Assembly (NCBI GenBank): GCA_963723235.1
Contig: CAVRPV010000019.1
Span: 62,001-126,000, forward strand
Source of the DNA: CAIRTM01 sp963723235
Lineage (GTDB): Bacteria; Desulfobacterota; WTBG01; CAIYCZ01; CAIRTM01
Direction: 5' to 3'
DNA: 64,000 nucleotides
Shown: piece after piece, positions 17,573-26,924 of the stretch
Position numbering within the stretch: the first letter of the stretch is position 1
Layout of the letters: the number at the start of each line of letters is the position of its first letter
Notes under the pieces: generated by a model
Databases searched by the model: none
What the model was told of the DNA's origin: nothing
What the model saw: the letters and a program-made list of their open reading frames with translations, nothing else
Translations under genes and position numbers: made by a program

Positions 17573-19318
17573 TCAAACGTGCAGCAAACCGGCGGTTTCA
17601 CGGGTAACATATGCGCGGATTTCATCGGCGGTACTGAAGGTGAAAAGCTTATCAACAATCTGTGCGCACTGGCGGTAATCCATTGAACGCAATATCTTTT
17701 TTGTCTCCAGGAGAGCGATCGGGGTCATGCTGAGCTCATCGATGCCCAAACCAAGCAGAATCGGCAGGTACATTGGTTCCCCGGCCATCTCGCCGCACAT
17801 TGCAACCGGAATGCCCTGCGTGTGCGCGGCATCAATGATGCGGCGCAGCAGGCGCAACACGGCCGGATGCAGCGGTTCATACAAATAGGAAACCTGTTCA
17901 TTAACCCGGTCAATCGCCAGCAGATATTGTATCAGGTCATTGGTTCCGATGGAAAAGAAATGAACTTCGCGCGCCAGCAGATCCGCAATAATACCGGAGG
18001 AAGGCACCTCGATCATGCTGCCGATTTCAATGTGCGGGTCATATGCTTTTTTCTCCCGTGACAATTCCGCCATAACATCGGAGAGGATTTCCTTAACCCG
18101 CCACATCTCCTCCACGCATGAAATCATGGGAAACATTATTTTCACTTTCCCGAATGCGCTGGCCCGCAAAATCGCCCGAAGCTGCGTCCGGAAAATAGGT
18201 ATTTCCTTCAGGCAGAAACGAATCGCACGCAGCCCCATGGCCGGATTCATCTCCTCAGCCATGTCAAGATGTGACATAAATTTATCACCGCCGATATCAA
18301 TTGTACGCACGGTAACCGGCCTGGGTGCAAGCTGCTCGGCAGCCCGCCTGAATATCTGAAAAAGCTCATCTTCGCTCGGCAACGTCTGCTTGTTGAGATA
18401 GAGAAACTCCGTCCGAAACAGCCCGATACCATCAGCGCCGTAATGCTGCACGGTATCAAGCTCTTCGACAATTTCAATATTAGCCAGCAGCTTTACCTGG
18501 AACCCGTCAATCGACACCGACGGCAGCGTCTTATACCGCATCAGGCTGCGCTCAAACTCCTCGTATTTTCCCTTTTGCTGGCGGTATTTAAGCAGGGTCT
18601 GGGCGTCGGGATTAACAATAACGGCACCGTTAGTACCGTCGACAATGATCAGGTCGCCATTGTTGACAGTGAGCGAGGCGTCATTGAGCGCCACCACAGC
18701 CGGTATTTTCAGAGCGCGCGCCATTATCGCGGTATGCGATGTCTTGCCGCCACAGTCGGTAATAAAACCGAGAACGGTTTTCACATCAAACCCGGCCGTG
18801 TCAGCCGGTGAGAGGTCATTGGCCACGATGATGGTATTTTCACTGGTCCTTATAACCACCTCAACGTTTTTGCCGGCCAGATTTCTCAGGATCCGCTGTT
18901 CGATATAATCAATATCGCTGGTGCGCTCCTGCATATACTCATCGCTGATTTCAGCGATATTTTTCTTAAATTCAGCCATGACCAGCCCGACTGCCCAGGC
19001 TGCGTCAACCTTTTCATCCCGGATGCGGCTCACAACGCTGTTGAGCAGCACCTTATCCTGCAGGATCAGCAGATGCGTGTCGATAATGTATTCGCCTTCG
19101 GGCACATTCTTTTTGCGGACCTCCTGCTTAGCCCGTTCAAGCTGGCCTTTTGAGTCCTCAATGGCCTTGTAAAAAAACCCGATTTGCTGCTCAACATCCT
19201 CTTCGCTTGAGAGGCGAACGTGTGAAAAGTCGGGCCGCCCGCGGTCAACAAGCATTGCCCTGCCGATAATAATACCCGGTGAAGCGCCGATCCCGGTCAG
19301 GAGTATGTTCTCTTCCAT
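17573..19318 (-). CDS. ptsI: Phosphoenolpyruvate-protein phosphotransferase (PTS enzyme I)
   Basis: Enzyme I takes phosphate from PEP and passes it to HPr. The ATG at 19318 is chosen; a GTG lies one codon earlier. The 581-residue protein has the swivel domain with the phosphorylated His in GGKTSHTAIMAR near residue 193. The PEP-binding barrel has GIGLFRTEFLY, VTVRTIDIGGDK and the C-terminal active site VAMCGEMAGEP. No HPr or EII gene is nearby, so it may serve regulatory PTS or distant transporters. It follows rsmI on the same strand. Confidence 0.95.
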   Translation of the reverse strand: MEENILLTGIGASPGIIIGRAMLVDRGRPDFSHVRLSSEEDVEQQIGFFYKAIEDSKGQLERAKQEVRKKNVPEGEYIIDTHLLILQDKVLLNSVVSRIRDEKVDAAWAVGLVMAEFKKNIAEISDEYMQERTSDIDYIEQRILRNLAGKNVEVVIRTSENTIIVANDLSPADTAGFDVKTVLGFITDCGGKTSHTAIMARALKIPAVVALNDASLTVNNGDLIIVDGTNGAVIVNPDAQTLLKYRQQKGKYEEFERSLMRYKTLPSVSIDGFQVKLLANIEIVEELDTVQHYGADGIGLFRTEFLYLNKQTLPSEDELFQIFRRAAEQLAPRPVTVRTIDIGGDKFMSHLDMAEEMNPAMGLRAIRFCLKEIPIFRTQLRAILRASAFGKVKIMFPMISCVEEMWRVKEILSDVMAELSREKKAYDPHIEIGSMIEVPSSGIIADLLAREVHFFSIGTNDLIQYLLAIDRVNEQVSYLYEPLHPAVLRLLRRIIDAAHTQGIPVAMCGEMAGEPMYLPILLGLGIDELSMTPIALLETKKILRSMDYRQCAQIVDKLFTFSTADEIRAYVTRETAGLLHV

Positions 19319-19378
19319 CACTGTTTCCGCCCCCGTCTGTTAACCGTTTGCAAGGCCGCCTTACACCCGGACAAAGAA

Positions 19379-20065
19379 TCAGCTGTCCTCACGGCAGCCC
19401 TCAACCACAATCGTAATTTCACCTTTCAGCGTTCGGCCCTCCACGACGCTCAAAATATCCGCAAGGCGCATGCGTATGACCTCTTCATGCATTTTAGTCT
19501 GCTCCCGCACCAGAACCGCGCGGCGGTCGCCCAGTATTGCAAGCATGTCTGCCAGCGCCTTCGTGATGCGATGCGGTGATTCATAAAAAATAAGGGTGCG
19601 CTCATCCTTAGCAAGCGCTTCCAGGGCCTTGGTGCGCCGATTCGTCTTGGGCGGCAAGAACCCCTCAAACGTAAAACGGTGCACCGGCAGCCCGGAAATT
19701 GAAAGTGCGGAAACAGCGGCACAGGCCCCCGGCAAAGCCTCAACCGGTATGCCCCGTTCAATCGCTCCGGCCACAAGGCGGTAGCCCGGATCGGATATGC
19801 AGGGTGTGCCCGCATCCGTCACAAGAGCCAGCGTCAACCCCTGCTCAAGCCGGTCAAGCAGCTGCGGCGTTTTATACTGTTCATTATGTTCAAAATAACT
19901 GGTCTGGGGCTTTTTGATGCTGAAGTGACTCAGCAGCCGCCCGGTCGTGCGGGTATCCTCGGCAGCCACAAGATCAACCTCGCCCAGTACCCTCAGGGCC
20001 CGCAAGGTAATATCTTCCAGATTGCCGATCGGTGTGGCGATGATATAGAGTTTGCCTGCAGCCAT
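19379..20065 (-). CDS. rsmI: 16S rRNA (cytidine-1402-2'-O)-methyltransferase
   Basis: RsmI methylates the ribose of C1402 in the decoding centre. The start at 20065 gives MAAGKLYIIATPIGNLEDIT, the conserved N-terminus, in place of a longer frame from 20101. The 228-residue protein has DLVAAEDTRTTGRLL, LVTDAGTPCISDPGYRLV and the SAM-pocket segment ALPGACAAVSALSISGLP. It is shorter than E. coli RsmI (286), lacking part of the C-terminal region, as in several other phyla. Confidence 0.94.
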   Translation of the reverse strand: MAAGKLYIIATPIGNLEDITLRALRVLGEVDLVAAEDTRTTGRLLSHFSIKKPQTSYFEHNEQYKTPQLLDRLEQGLTLALVTDAGTPCISDPGYRLVAGAIERGIPVEALPGACAAVSALSISGLPVHRFTFEGFLPPKTNRRTKALEALAKDERTLIFYESPHRITKALADMLAILGDRRAVLVREQTKMHEEVIRMRLADILSVVEGRTLKGEITIVVEGCREDS

Positions 20066-20256
20066 GCCGCGTCCGCGATTCCTTTTTGTATGCCCGCACA
20101 TCCGCTACGATTTATCTGGCTGACAGCTTAAAGCCTTCGCGTAAAAAGGTCAACCCTATAAAAACGACCGGTATACAGGCCCTCGGCTCGCGATTATCGT
20201 ACAGGCTGAAAAGAAACTGTTGCGCCGCAGCAGGCTTTAGGCTACATTTTCAAGAC

Positions 20257-20649
20257 ATGTTTGATTCGAATACACCCAAAATCATATCACGGCTCTATGC
20301 TATCATCGCGGCGGTTGAATCCGCGCTTGAAGGGCGCTTCAGCGTACAGCCCCATCAAAGCCAGGGCGAGCGCGCCCTGTTTTTTGCAGATGCTGACGGA
20401 AAACGGTTTTTCTATTTCGGCGCCTGGTACGAGCTGTGGTCGCGCAGCGGTTTTCCGCTCTGGTACGGTGTGCATACGCAGTGGAACCCCGCAACGGTGC
20501 AAACGTTTCTGAAGCACCACCCCGAGTCCGTTCCCTTTGAAGGCTATCAGCTGTGCCGGATGGAATGTGCAGCGGTGTTCGAAGACGGACCGGTTGAACC
20601 TGTTGTTGAACTCATAACGCATGAGCTTGAATGTCTGACAAAGTCGTAA
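20257..20649 (+). CDS. Hypothetical protein, 130 aa
   Basis: I do not recognise this protein. The start at 20257 (MFDSNTPKIISRLYAII) is the first ATG with a plausible protein N-terminus; the ribosome site is weak. It is rich in aromatic residues (FYFGAWYELWSRSGFPLWYG), suggesting a compact alpha/beta fold, and ends with ELITHELECLTKS. There is no membrane segment or known motif. A repeat element overlaps its stop. It is divergently placed from rsmI. Coding is supported by composition and by alternating hydrophobic pattern. Confidence 0.6.
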   Translation: MFDSNTPKIISRLYAIIAAVESALEGRFSVQPHQSQGERALFFADADGKRFFYFGAWYELWSRSGFPLWYGVHTQWNPATVQTFLKHHPESVPFEGYQLCRMECAAVFEDGPVEPVVELITHELECLTKS

Positions 20650-20731
20650 AAAGTCTGAAAAAGCCGGTTTTCAAGGCGCGCTCTTAAAAAGTTCGCAGGC
20701 AAGACGCGCTTCATCCGGAATTTTTACGAGT
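20642..20731. repeat. MITE-like element (family B copy)
   Basis: The ends are GTCGTAAAAAGTCTG (20643) and GGAATTTTTACGAGTGCG (to about 20735), which are inverted copies of each other. The interior CTTAAAAAGTTCGCAGGCAAGACGCGC resembles the element between rpoD and dnaG. It overlaps the last codons of the preceding gene. The following 20740-20858 shows no gene. Confidence 0.65.
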
Positions 20732-20858
20732 GCGTCAATGTCTGACACGTTCATGAATTGCTGTACCCCGCCGGGAAAACGGGCTGCCGCACACCCTTAC
20801 ATGAACAATCCGGATTCCGCCCGGCTCCGGCAACGACACAGTACGAGGCCCGCCACCC

Positions 20859-21863
20859 ATGTTTATTGATTATGCCAATGTCATTATCTGCTCCGGTCAC
20901 GGCGGCAAGGGGTGTGTATCCTTCCGGCGTGAAAAATACATCCCCAAAGGCGGCCCCAACGGCGGCGACGGCGGCGACGGCGGCGATGTAATGCTCATCG
21001 GTGATGCTGCCCTTAACAGCCTGGTAAAATATCGCTATACTCCCCGCATGTTTGCAAAAAACGGCAGCCCCGGCACCGGAAACAATAGAAGCGGGAAGCG
21101 GGGAGCCAATATGGTGGCGCATGTGCCCTGCGGCACGATTCTGCGCGACCCCGAAACCGAAGAAATTATATGCGAAATCATTGAGCCCGGTGTGCCCGTA
21201 CTCATAGCCAAAGGCGGCAAAGGCGGCCTTGGCAACCAGCACTTCGCCACCTCCACCAAGCAGGTCCCGCGCTATGCGCAGCCGGGGCTCCCGGGTGTTG
21301 AGTTCAAGGCTGTGCTTGAGCTGAAAGTCATGGCTGACATCGGCCTGGTGGGCCTGCCCAATGCCGGCAAATCATCGCTTATTCAGGCGGTTTCACACGC
21401 CCGGCCGAAAATCGCCAGCTATCCTTTTACCACGCTTACGCCGCAGGTTGGCGTGGTGGAAATGTCCGGTTTCCGCACAATGATGATTGCAGACATTCCC
21501 GGCATTATCGAAGGAGCTGCCGGTGGCAAGGGGCTGGGTATTCAATTTCTAAAACATGTTGAACGCACCAAACTGCTTGTGTTCGTGCTCGATATTTCAC
21601 CATTCGCAGATCAGAGCGCTGCGGAAGCCATGACAACACTGCGCCATGAAATCGAAGCCTTCGGTCACGGTCTGGCGCAAAAGCCCTACGTCATTGCCGC
21701 AAATAAAACGGATATGGATCCTGACGGTGCAGGACTCCAGGGCCTGATCGATTGCCTTGACGCAGATGCTGCCGCGCGGGTAATGGCAATCTCTGCCCTG
21801 CAGCGCACCGGGCTTGACACCCTGATGGAGAACCTGTACTCCCGTTTACACTCAGCCGAATGA
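20859..21863 (+). CDS. obgE: Obg-family GTPase ObgE/CgtA
   Basis: Obg is an essential GTPase in 50S ribosome assembly and stress response. The 334-residue protein has the glycine-rich Obg fold (residues 1-158), for example GGDGGDGGDVMLIG and PCGTILRDPETEE. The G domain has G1 GLPNAGKSS, G2 YPFTTLTP, G3 ADIPGIIEGA, G4 ANKTDMD and G5 SALQRTG. It is usually found behind rplU-rpmA, but here repeats and an unknown gene precede it. No C-terminal OCT domain is present. Confidence 0.96.
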   Translation: MFIDYANVIICSGHGGKGCVSFRREKYIPKGGPNGGDGGDGGDVMLIGDAALNSLVKYRYTPRMFAKNGSPGTGNNRSGKRGANMVAHVPCGTILRDPETEEIICEIIEPGVPVLIAKGGKGGLGNQHFATSTKQVPRYAQPGLPGVEFKAVLELKVMADIGLVGLPNAGKSSLIQAVSHARPKIASYPFTTLTPQVGVVEMSGFRTMMIADIPGIIEGAAGGKGLGIQFLKHVERTKLLVFVLDISPFADQSAAEAMTTLRHEIEAFGHGLAQKPYVIAANKTDMDPDGAGLQGLIDCLDADAAARVMAISALQRTGLDTLMENLYSRLHSAE

Positions 21864-22002
21864 CGAATCTGAGTTTTTTTATTTCACATTTCAGGCCGAA
21901 TCAGCTATTATTTTTTTATCTGCAGCGCCGCCGCGCACAAAACAATGCGGCCCGACACCAGCCGCGAACCCAGAACACTTTTTACACAAGGAGCATCGTA
22001 TT

Positions 22003-23286
22003 ATGACTGCCTACTCACCGGATTTTGAAAAGGCGCTCACCGTTGGACGTCCGCCGAACATCGTAAAACTGTTTCCCAATTCAAAGGCTTTAATCGTCAG
22101 CGGCAAAGCCATTGACCGGGCCATGATCGCAAAAGGCAAGGCCATGACCATCGCGGCCAACGGCCGATCATCCATTGTCATCCGCGGAGCCCTGCAGGCT
22201 GCCCAGCGGGCCAATGCCGCCATTATTATTGAAATCGCCAAATCAGAAGGCGGAGCCAGCTCCTATTGCGCAACTACGTTCTGGAACATGGCCGCCCAGG
22301 TTGACCAGATCTGCAATGAACTGGGCATTACGGTTCCGGTTGCCATTCATGCCGACCATTACGGCATCAAGGGCGACAAAGATATTCAGGCTGCCAAGAC
22401 CGAGATACCCAGCATGTTTGAAGCCGGCATCACCTCCATTGCCATTGATGCCTCGCATCTGCCGGATGAACAAAACCTGCTGGCGAATATCGAGCTTGCG
22501 CCGTTTGTTCCCGCCTGGGCCGGACTTGAAACCGAAGTCGGTGAAATCAAGGGCAAGGAAGGCCTTTCAACCCCGGCTGAAGCGCTCTTTCTGATACAGG
22601 GCATGAACGCGCACGGCATCTTTGCCGACTGGATCGCGCTCAACAACGGCACCACCCACGGCATTGAAGCCAGTGATGCCGGCATTCAGGTGGAGCTGAC
22701 CGCAGAGATTCACAAGGCGCTTGAAAAATACAGCGTTTCCGGGGCGCAGCACGGCACATCCGGCAACAGTTCCGAGCGCCTGCGGGCCATTGCCTCCAAA
22801 ACCCGCACCACCAAGGCCAATGTGGCTACCGCCCTGCAGATGATCTCCTGGGGGCTGGAAGTCAATGATTACGGCAATGCCAGCATGGATGCTGATAAAA
22901 ACTTCACCAAGGTCAAGAATGCCGGTGTAAGCGAAGAACTCTGGGCAGAGATGGTTGCGTATGCGAGCGGCAAAGGCCTGAAGGCGGGTGATTATAAAAA
23001 GCTGAACCTGCCGTTTGAAAATAAAATTGTCAGCCAGAGCGCGCAAATCCGCGAGCGCATGGCCAAACGGGTAGCCGACTTTGTGTACACCATGCTTGTC
23101 GACGTTTTTAACGCAAAGGACACCGCACCGCTGGCAATTGATGCTCTTATCAAGGCCGGCTCCTATGATTTAGGGCCAAAAACCAAGCGCATTGAGGACC
23201 CGGCACAGTGGACTCCGGAAAAAATCAAAGCCCGGGGCGCCACGCTTGACGCTGATAAAGGACCACAGGGCAATTTTGACGACTGA
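22003..23286 (+). CDS. fba: Class II fructose-bisphosphate aldolase
   Basis: This zinc enzyme splits fructose-1,6-bisphosphate in glycolysis and makes it in gluconeogenesis. A strong AAGGAG precedes the start. The 427-residue protein is longer than E. coli FbaA (359), as in a subgroup of class II aldolases. The catalytic and zinc-binding segment is VAIHADHYGIKG (Asp and His), with a further His in SGAQHGTSGNS. The phosphate-binding region follows in WGLEVNDYGNASMD. It is monocistronic, ended by a strong terminator. Confidence 0.92.
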   Translation: MTAYSPDFEKALTVGRPPNIVKLFPNSKALIVSGKAIDRAMIAKGKAMTIAANGRSSIVIRGALQAAQRANAAIIIEIAKSEGGASSYCATTFWNMAAQVDQICNELGITVPVAIHADHYGIKGDKDIQAAKTEIPSMFEAGITSIAIDASHLPDEQNLLANIELAPFVPAWAGLETEVGEIKGKEGLSTPAEALFLIQGMNAHGIFADWIALNNGTTHGIEASDAGIQVELTAEIHKALEKYSVSGAQHGTSGNSSERLRAIASKTRTTKANVATALQMISWGLEVNDYGNASMDADKNFTKVKNAGVSEELWAEMVAYASGKGLKAGDYKKLNLPFENKIVSQSAQIRERMAKRVADFVYTMLVDVFNAKDTAPLAIDALIKAGSYDLGPKTKRIEDPAQWTPEKIKARGATLDADKGPQGNFDD

Positions 23287-23373
23287 TCGCCAGCCCGCCG
23301 AGCAGGTAAAGACACCCCGGCCTGATACAATGTTTTGAGAGCGGCGGGCTGACACCCGCCCTCACTACCAATC

Positions 23374-23406
23374 AAAGCAGCCCCCCACACGGGGGCTGCT
23401 TTTTTT
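23374..23406 (+). terminator. Rho-independent terminator after the aldolase gene
   Basis: The stem AAGCAGCCCCC / GGGGGCTGCTT with loop CACAC is followed by six T. It lies about 90 bases downstream of the aldolase stop. Confidence 0.9.
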
Positions 23407-23559
23407 AAGGCCATTTCATGCGCTATGCAGCTGCTATATCGTGCCTCACACACCATTTTCCTTTACATCCTGCGGGTTCTGGAATATGGTTTACACTGTA
23501 AAAACCAGCATATGCACAATCAAAAAACACCTTCAACCGGACGGAATCAAAAACAATAC

Positions 23560-24388
23560 ATGAACACCAATCACCTCGACGGCCACACAAGCGCTGAGGC
23601 TCCGCAGCCTTTTTTCCCGCATGACACCTACAGCACTCAGCCCGGACGCGAGCGCCTGCTGCATCGTCTGCTGCTCAGATCGCGTATCTACTATATAATC
23701 GGCTTTCTAAGGGTAATCCTGCGCTACCGCAAAGAGACCCTGAGCGGCCATTTCAACACGGCAACCTGGTCACGGGCTGCCATGGATTGCTTCCGACCTG
23801 ATGGAGTCCTGCGGAGGAATATTCCGCATTTCAGGACTGGACAACCCGCGCTCAGTTGACGGCCCCGTTGTTTTTATCGCCAATCACATGAGCACCATGG
23901 AAACCCTGATCCTGCCGGCCCTGGTTTTCCCTCAGAAAAATGCTATTTTTGTGGTCAAGCAGCAATTGCGCGATGTACCGCTGTTCGGTGGCTATGTGCA
24001 GGACTGCATTGCGGTTACCCGCAAAAACCCTGCCGATGACTTTAAGCAGGTTATGACACAGGGAGCCGAAAAAATAGCGCAGGGATTCAGCGTTATTATT
24101 TTCCCGCAAGCCACCCGCAGCACGGTGTTTGATCCTGAAAAATTCAACACTCTCGGCATAAAGCTCGCCCGGCGCGCAGGGGTACCGGTTATCCCGATCG
24201 CTCTTAAAACCGATTTTTGGGGCACGGGCACATTGATTAAGGACTTCGGGCCGATTAACAGCGGGCAGACTATTTATATTGAATGCGGCGAGCCCATTAC
24301 CGTATCAGGCTCAGGAAAAAGCGAACATGTGCAGGTAGTCGCCTTTATCAAAAAACGGCTGTTGGGCTGGGGCGGGCAGTCGCATTGA
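23560..24388 (+). CDS. 1-acylglycerol-3-phosphate O-acyltransferase-like (PlsC family; frameshifted)
   Basis: This acyltransferase acylates lysophosphatidate or a similar lipid at the membrane. The N-terminal part (MNTNHLDGHTS, then LRSRIYYIIGFLRVILRYR) and the catalytic part lie in different frames. Removing one A near 23781 joins them as AAWIASDLMESCGGIF. The HX4D/E box is FIANHMSTMET. The second motif is IIFPQATRS, a variant of FPEGTRS with Gln and Ala. Further conserved segments are GIKLARRAGVPVIPIAL and FWGTG. Start codons at 23425 and 23512 are also possible. The restored length is about 275 residues. Confidence 0.75.
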
Positions 24389-24462
24389 AACACCATTTCC
24401 TGCCCGAAAGCAGCAAGTTTTTAAAAGAGCGCCCGTTTTCCCCAAAAAGGCTGATTTTGAGC

Positions 24463-24491
24463 TTGACAAAGCAATTTCTAAATACTATAGT
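24463..24491 (+). promoter_or_regulatory. Consensus sigma-70 promoter of rplM-rpsI
   Basis: TTGACA at 24463-24468 and TATAGT at 24486-24491 are separated by 17 bases. The rplM start at 24525 is 34 bases downstream. Confidence 0.82.
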
Positions 24492-24524
24492 TAGCGACTT
24501 AATTTTGCGAAAAAGGAGTACACC

Positions 24525-24963
24525 GTGAAAAGCTATTGTGCCAAACCAAACGAAGTCCAGCAGGACTGGCTGCTTGTCGATGCCGAGGGCCTAGACACTG
24601 GGACGACTTGCCGCACAGATCGCCCTTCGCCTGCGCGGAAAGCATAAACCCGTCTTTACCCCGCATGTTGATACCGGTGATTTCATCGTTGTCATTAATG
24701 CCGAGAAGGTTAAGCTGACCGGCAAAAAGATTGAAGACAAAAAATATTACCGGCATACCGGATATCCGGGTGGCATACGCGAAACCAATGCGGCGAAAAT
24801 GCTGGCTACCAAGCCGACAGACATTCTTACCATCGCCGTGAAGGGAATGCTCCCCAAAAACAGTCTGGGCCGCAAAATGCTTTCCAAGCTGAAAGTATAC
24901 ACCGGCAGCGCGCATCCGCATCAGGCCCAGCAACCGCAACCCCTGGAATTGAAAGGCATCTAG
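24525..24963 (+). CDS. rplM: 50S ribosomal protein L13 (frameshifted)
   Basis: L13 is an early-assembly 50S protein. The start is GTG at 24525, preceded by AAAAGGAG at 24511-24518. The first residues, VKSYCAKPNEVQQDWLLVDA, are followed by a frame change near 24590. The protein continues in the next frame as LGRLAAQIALRLRGKHKP, HVDTGDFIVVINAEKVKLTG and GMLPKNSLGRKMLSKLKVY, all diagnostic of L13. The gene is essential, so a base-calling error in the window is the likely cause. It is seven bases upstream of rpsI, the usual pair. Confidence 0.88.
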
Positions 24964-24970
24964 GTAGACA

Positions 24971-25367
24971 ATGGAAGGAAAAAAATTCTTTGCCACAGGG
25001 CGCAGAAAGACCTCGGTAGCACGCGTATGGATGGAGCCGGGCAACGGTGCCATCACCATCAATACCCGCTCAATAGACGATTTTTTCGGCGGCCTTGAGT
25101 TCAAAAAAGCCGAAGTACGGCAGCCTCTGGAACTGTGCGGTGTTGGTGATAAATACAATGTGCATATCAATGTTCAGGGCGGCGGCATAACCGGACAGGC
25201 GCAGGCAATCCGGCACGGCATTGCCCGTACGCTCATCATCATTGACGAGGCAATGCGCGGCACGCTTAAAGGAGCATATTCTGCTTACCCGCGATCCGCG
25301 CAAAGTAGAGCGTAAAAAATACGGCCTCAAAAAAGCCCGTAAGCGTTTCCAATTTTCAAAACGCTGA
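24971..25367 (+). CDS. rpsI: 30S ribosomal protein S9 (frameshifted)
   Basis: S9 contacts the P-site tRNA with its C-terminal tail. The first 95 residues (FFATGRRKTSVARVWMEPG, VHINVQGGGITGQAQAIRHG) are in one frame. After an AAA homopolymer near 25270 the frame changes to ILLTRDPRKVERKKYGLKKA and ends RFQFSKR, the universal S9 tail. One extra A explains the break. The restored length is about 131 residues. A terminator follows 40 bases after the stop. Confidence 0.9.
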
Positions 25368-25405
25368 TCCGGTTACGGTTCGAACAACCAACGCAACGCA
25401 TTTTA

Positions 25406-25435
25406 CGGGAAGGACCATGTCCTTCCCTTTTTTTT
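25406..25435 (+). terminator. Rho-independent terminator after rplM-rpsI
   Basis: The stem GGGAAGGAC / GTCCTTCCC with loop CAT is followed by eight T. It ends just upstream of argC. Confidence 0.9.
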
Positions 25436-25448
25436 AGGGGAGAAAAAT

Positions 25449-26549
25449 ATGAAAATAGCCATTGCGGGTGCAACCGGGTATACGGGGCTGGAACTGATGC
25501 GGATTCTGTGCGCCCATCCGCACGTTACAATCAGCGCCCTGACCTCAGAGAGCTATGCCGGACAGGAATTCTCCAGTGTCTATCCCGGCTATTTGCAGCG
25601 AACGCTTCCGCAGCTTGAGCCGCTTGTGCCGGAAAAAATCGCCGCCAAGGCTGATATTGTCTTTACGGCCCTGCCGCACAAGGAGGCCATGCGTGTCGTG
25701 CCGGCCCTGATGAAGAGCGGCAAGCGCGTTATCGACCTGAGTGCAGACTTCCGCTTCAAAAGCCAGAAAACCTACGAGCGCTGGTATCAGGAGCACAGCG
25801 CACCAGGCCTGCTGGGAAAGGCTGCATACGGATTGCCGGAACTGTATCGCTCAGCGATCAAAAAAGCCAAGCTTGTGGCCAACCCAGGCTGTTACCCGAC
25901 CAGCATTATCCTGCCGCTCGCTCCGCTGCTTCGCCAGGGGCTGGTCAGCACCGCGTCCATCATTGCCGATTCAAAATCAGGCGTGAGCGGTGCGGGCCGC
26001 AGTGCAAAAACCGCGTCGCTTTTTTGCGAGGTCAACGAAGGATTCAGGGCCTACGGCGTGTTTGAGCATCGCCATCAGCCTGAAATCGAAGAACAGCTTT
26101 CAGCAGTATCAGGCAGCACCATAAAAATCGCCTTTACTCCGCACCTGCTGCCCATGAGCCGTGGCATGCTGAGCAGCGTATATGTCCGGCTCAAAAAAAG
26201 CACCCGGCCACAGGACATCCAGGCACTGCTGGAAAATTTTTACAAAAAAGAGCCCTTCGTCCGCATCCTGCCGCAGGGGTCGCTGCCGAATACTGCCGCT
26301 GTGCGCGGCACAAATTTTTGCGACATCGGCTTCAAAATGCAGGAAAAGCAGCTGGTGCTGATTTCCTGTATCGACAATCTTGTCAAAGGCGCCTCGGGTC
26401 AAGCCGTGCAGAACATGAACATAATGCTCGGATGCCCGGAAACAACCGCGCTGGCATGGCACCGCTGTACCCATAACGCGCTGGCTGAATGTACATGCCC
26501 GAAACCGGATGCATACGTGCATATGGCTTGTCGCTATAACCTACCATAG
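25449..26549 (+). CDS. argC: N-acetyl-gamma-glutamyl-phosphate reductase (3' end probably frameshifted)
   Basis: ArgC reduces N-acetylglutamyl phosphate to the semialdehyde in arginine synthesis. The NADP-binding start is IAGATGYTGLELMRIL. The catalytic Cys is in VANPGCYPTS near residue 146, and HRHQPEIEEQL and DNLVKGASGQAVQNMNI follow. The frame as read gives 366 residues with an unusual Cys-rich tail. In the next frame, from about 26450, the end reads AGMAPLYP and stops at 26476, matching normal ArgC C-termini. A one-base error is therefore likely and the true end is probably 26476. Confidence 0.92.
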   Translation: MKIAIAGATGYTGLELMRILCAHPHVTISALTSESYAGQEFSSVYPGYLQRTLPQLEPLVPEKIAAKADIVFTALPHKEAMRVVPALMKSGKRVIDLSADFRFKSQKTYERWYQEHSAPGLLGKAAYGLPELYRSAIKKAKLVANPGCYPTSIILPLAPLLRQGLVSTASIIADSKSGVSGAGRSAKTASLFCEVNEGFRAYGVFEHRHQPEIEEQLSAVSGSTIKIAFTPHLLPMSRGMLSSVYVRLKKSTRPQDIQALLENFYKKEPFVRILPQGSLPNTAAVRGTNFCDIGFKMQEKQLVLISCIDNLVKGASGQAVQNMNIMLGCPETTALAWHRCTHNALAECTCPKPDAYVHMACRYNLP

Positions 26550-26560
26550 GAGGCTGCCAC

Positions 26561-26752
26561 ATGGAATGCAAGGCCGCTGAAAACAAACCACACTGCACCT
26601 GTACATACAGCTGCTCAAAAAAGGGCAACTGCTGCGCATGCGTCGCGTATCACCATTCCCGCAATGAACTGCCCGGCTGCTTCTTTCCTCCTGCGGCCGA
26701 GCGCAGCTACGACCGCTCGCGGCAGGCGTTTATGCGGGCATGGAGTGCGTAA
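26561..26752 (+). CDS. DUF6485 family cysteine-rich small protein
   Basis: The start at 26561 follows a strong AGGAGG. The 63-residue protein has eight cysteines, arranged MECKAAENKPHCTCTYSCSK, NCCACVAYH and PGCFFPPAAERSYDRS. The pattern matches the small DUF6485 family, probably metal-binding, function unknown. It has no signal peptide. It follows argC by 85 bases of the corrected end. Confidence 0.8.
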   Translation: MECKAAENKPHCTCTYSCSKKGNCCACVAYHHSRNELPGCFFPPAAERSYDRSRQAFMRAWSA

Positions 26753-26924
26753 GAACACCTTTTCCAGTATCCGGAAAGCATTGCATCAATGGCTGAAAAC
26801 TGGTAAAATAATGATTTTGCGCAAATAAATTGCCACGTGTATATACCACGCACGGTCCCCTAACGGCTCACGAAAGCCGACAGGTGCCCTGAAACATATT
26901 AACGCAATCCCGATTGGAGGAATC
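26753..26924 (+). other. Leader region of the aldehyde dehydrogenase with a small hairpin
   Basis: The 172-base gap contains the hairpin CGGCTCACGAAAGCCG at 26864-26879 and the palindrome-like CCACGTGTATATACCACG before it. I could not match it to any riboswitch consensus I know. A GGAGG site ends the region. Confidence 0.3.

Noticed and set aside
26820..26924. Riboswitch in front of the aldehyde dehydrogenase
   Set aside because: A small hairpin is present, but I could not match conserved bases of any riboswitch class I know.
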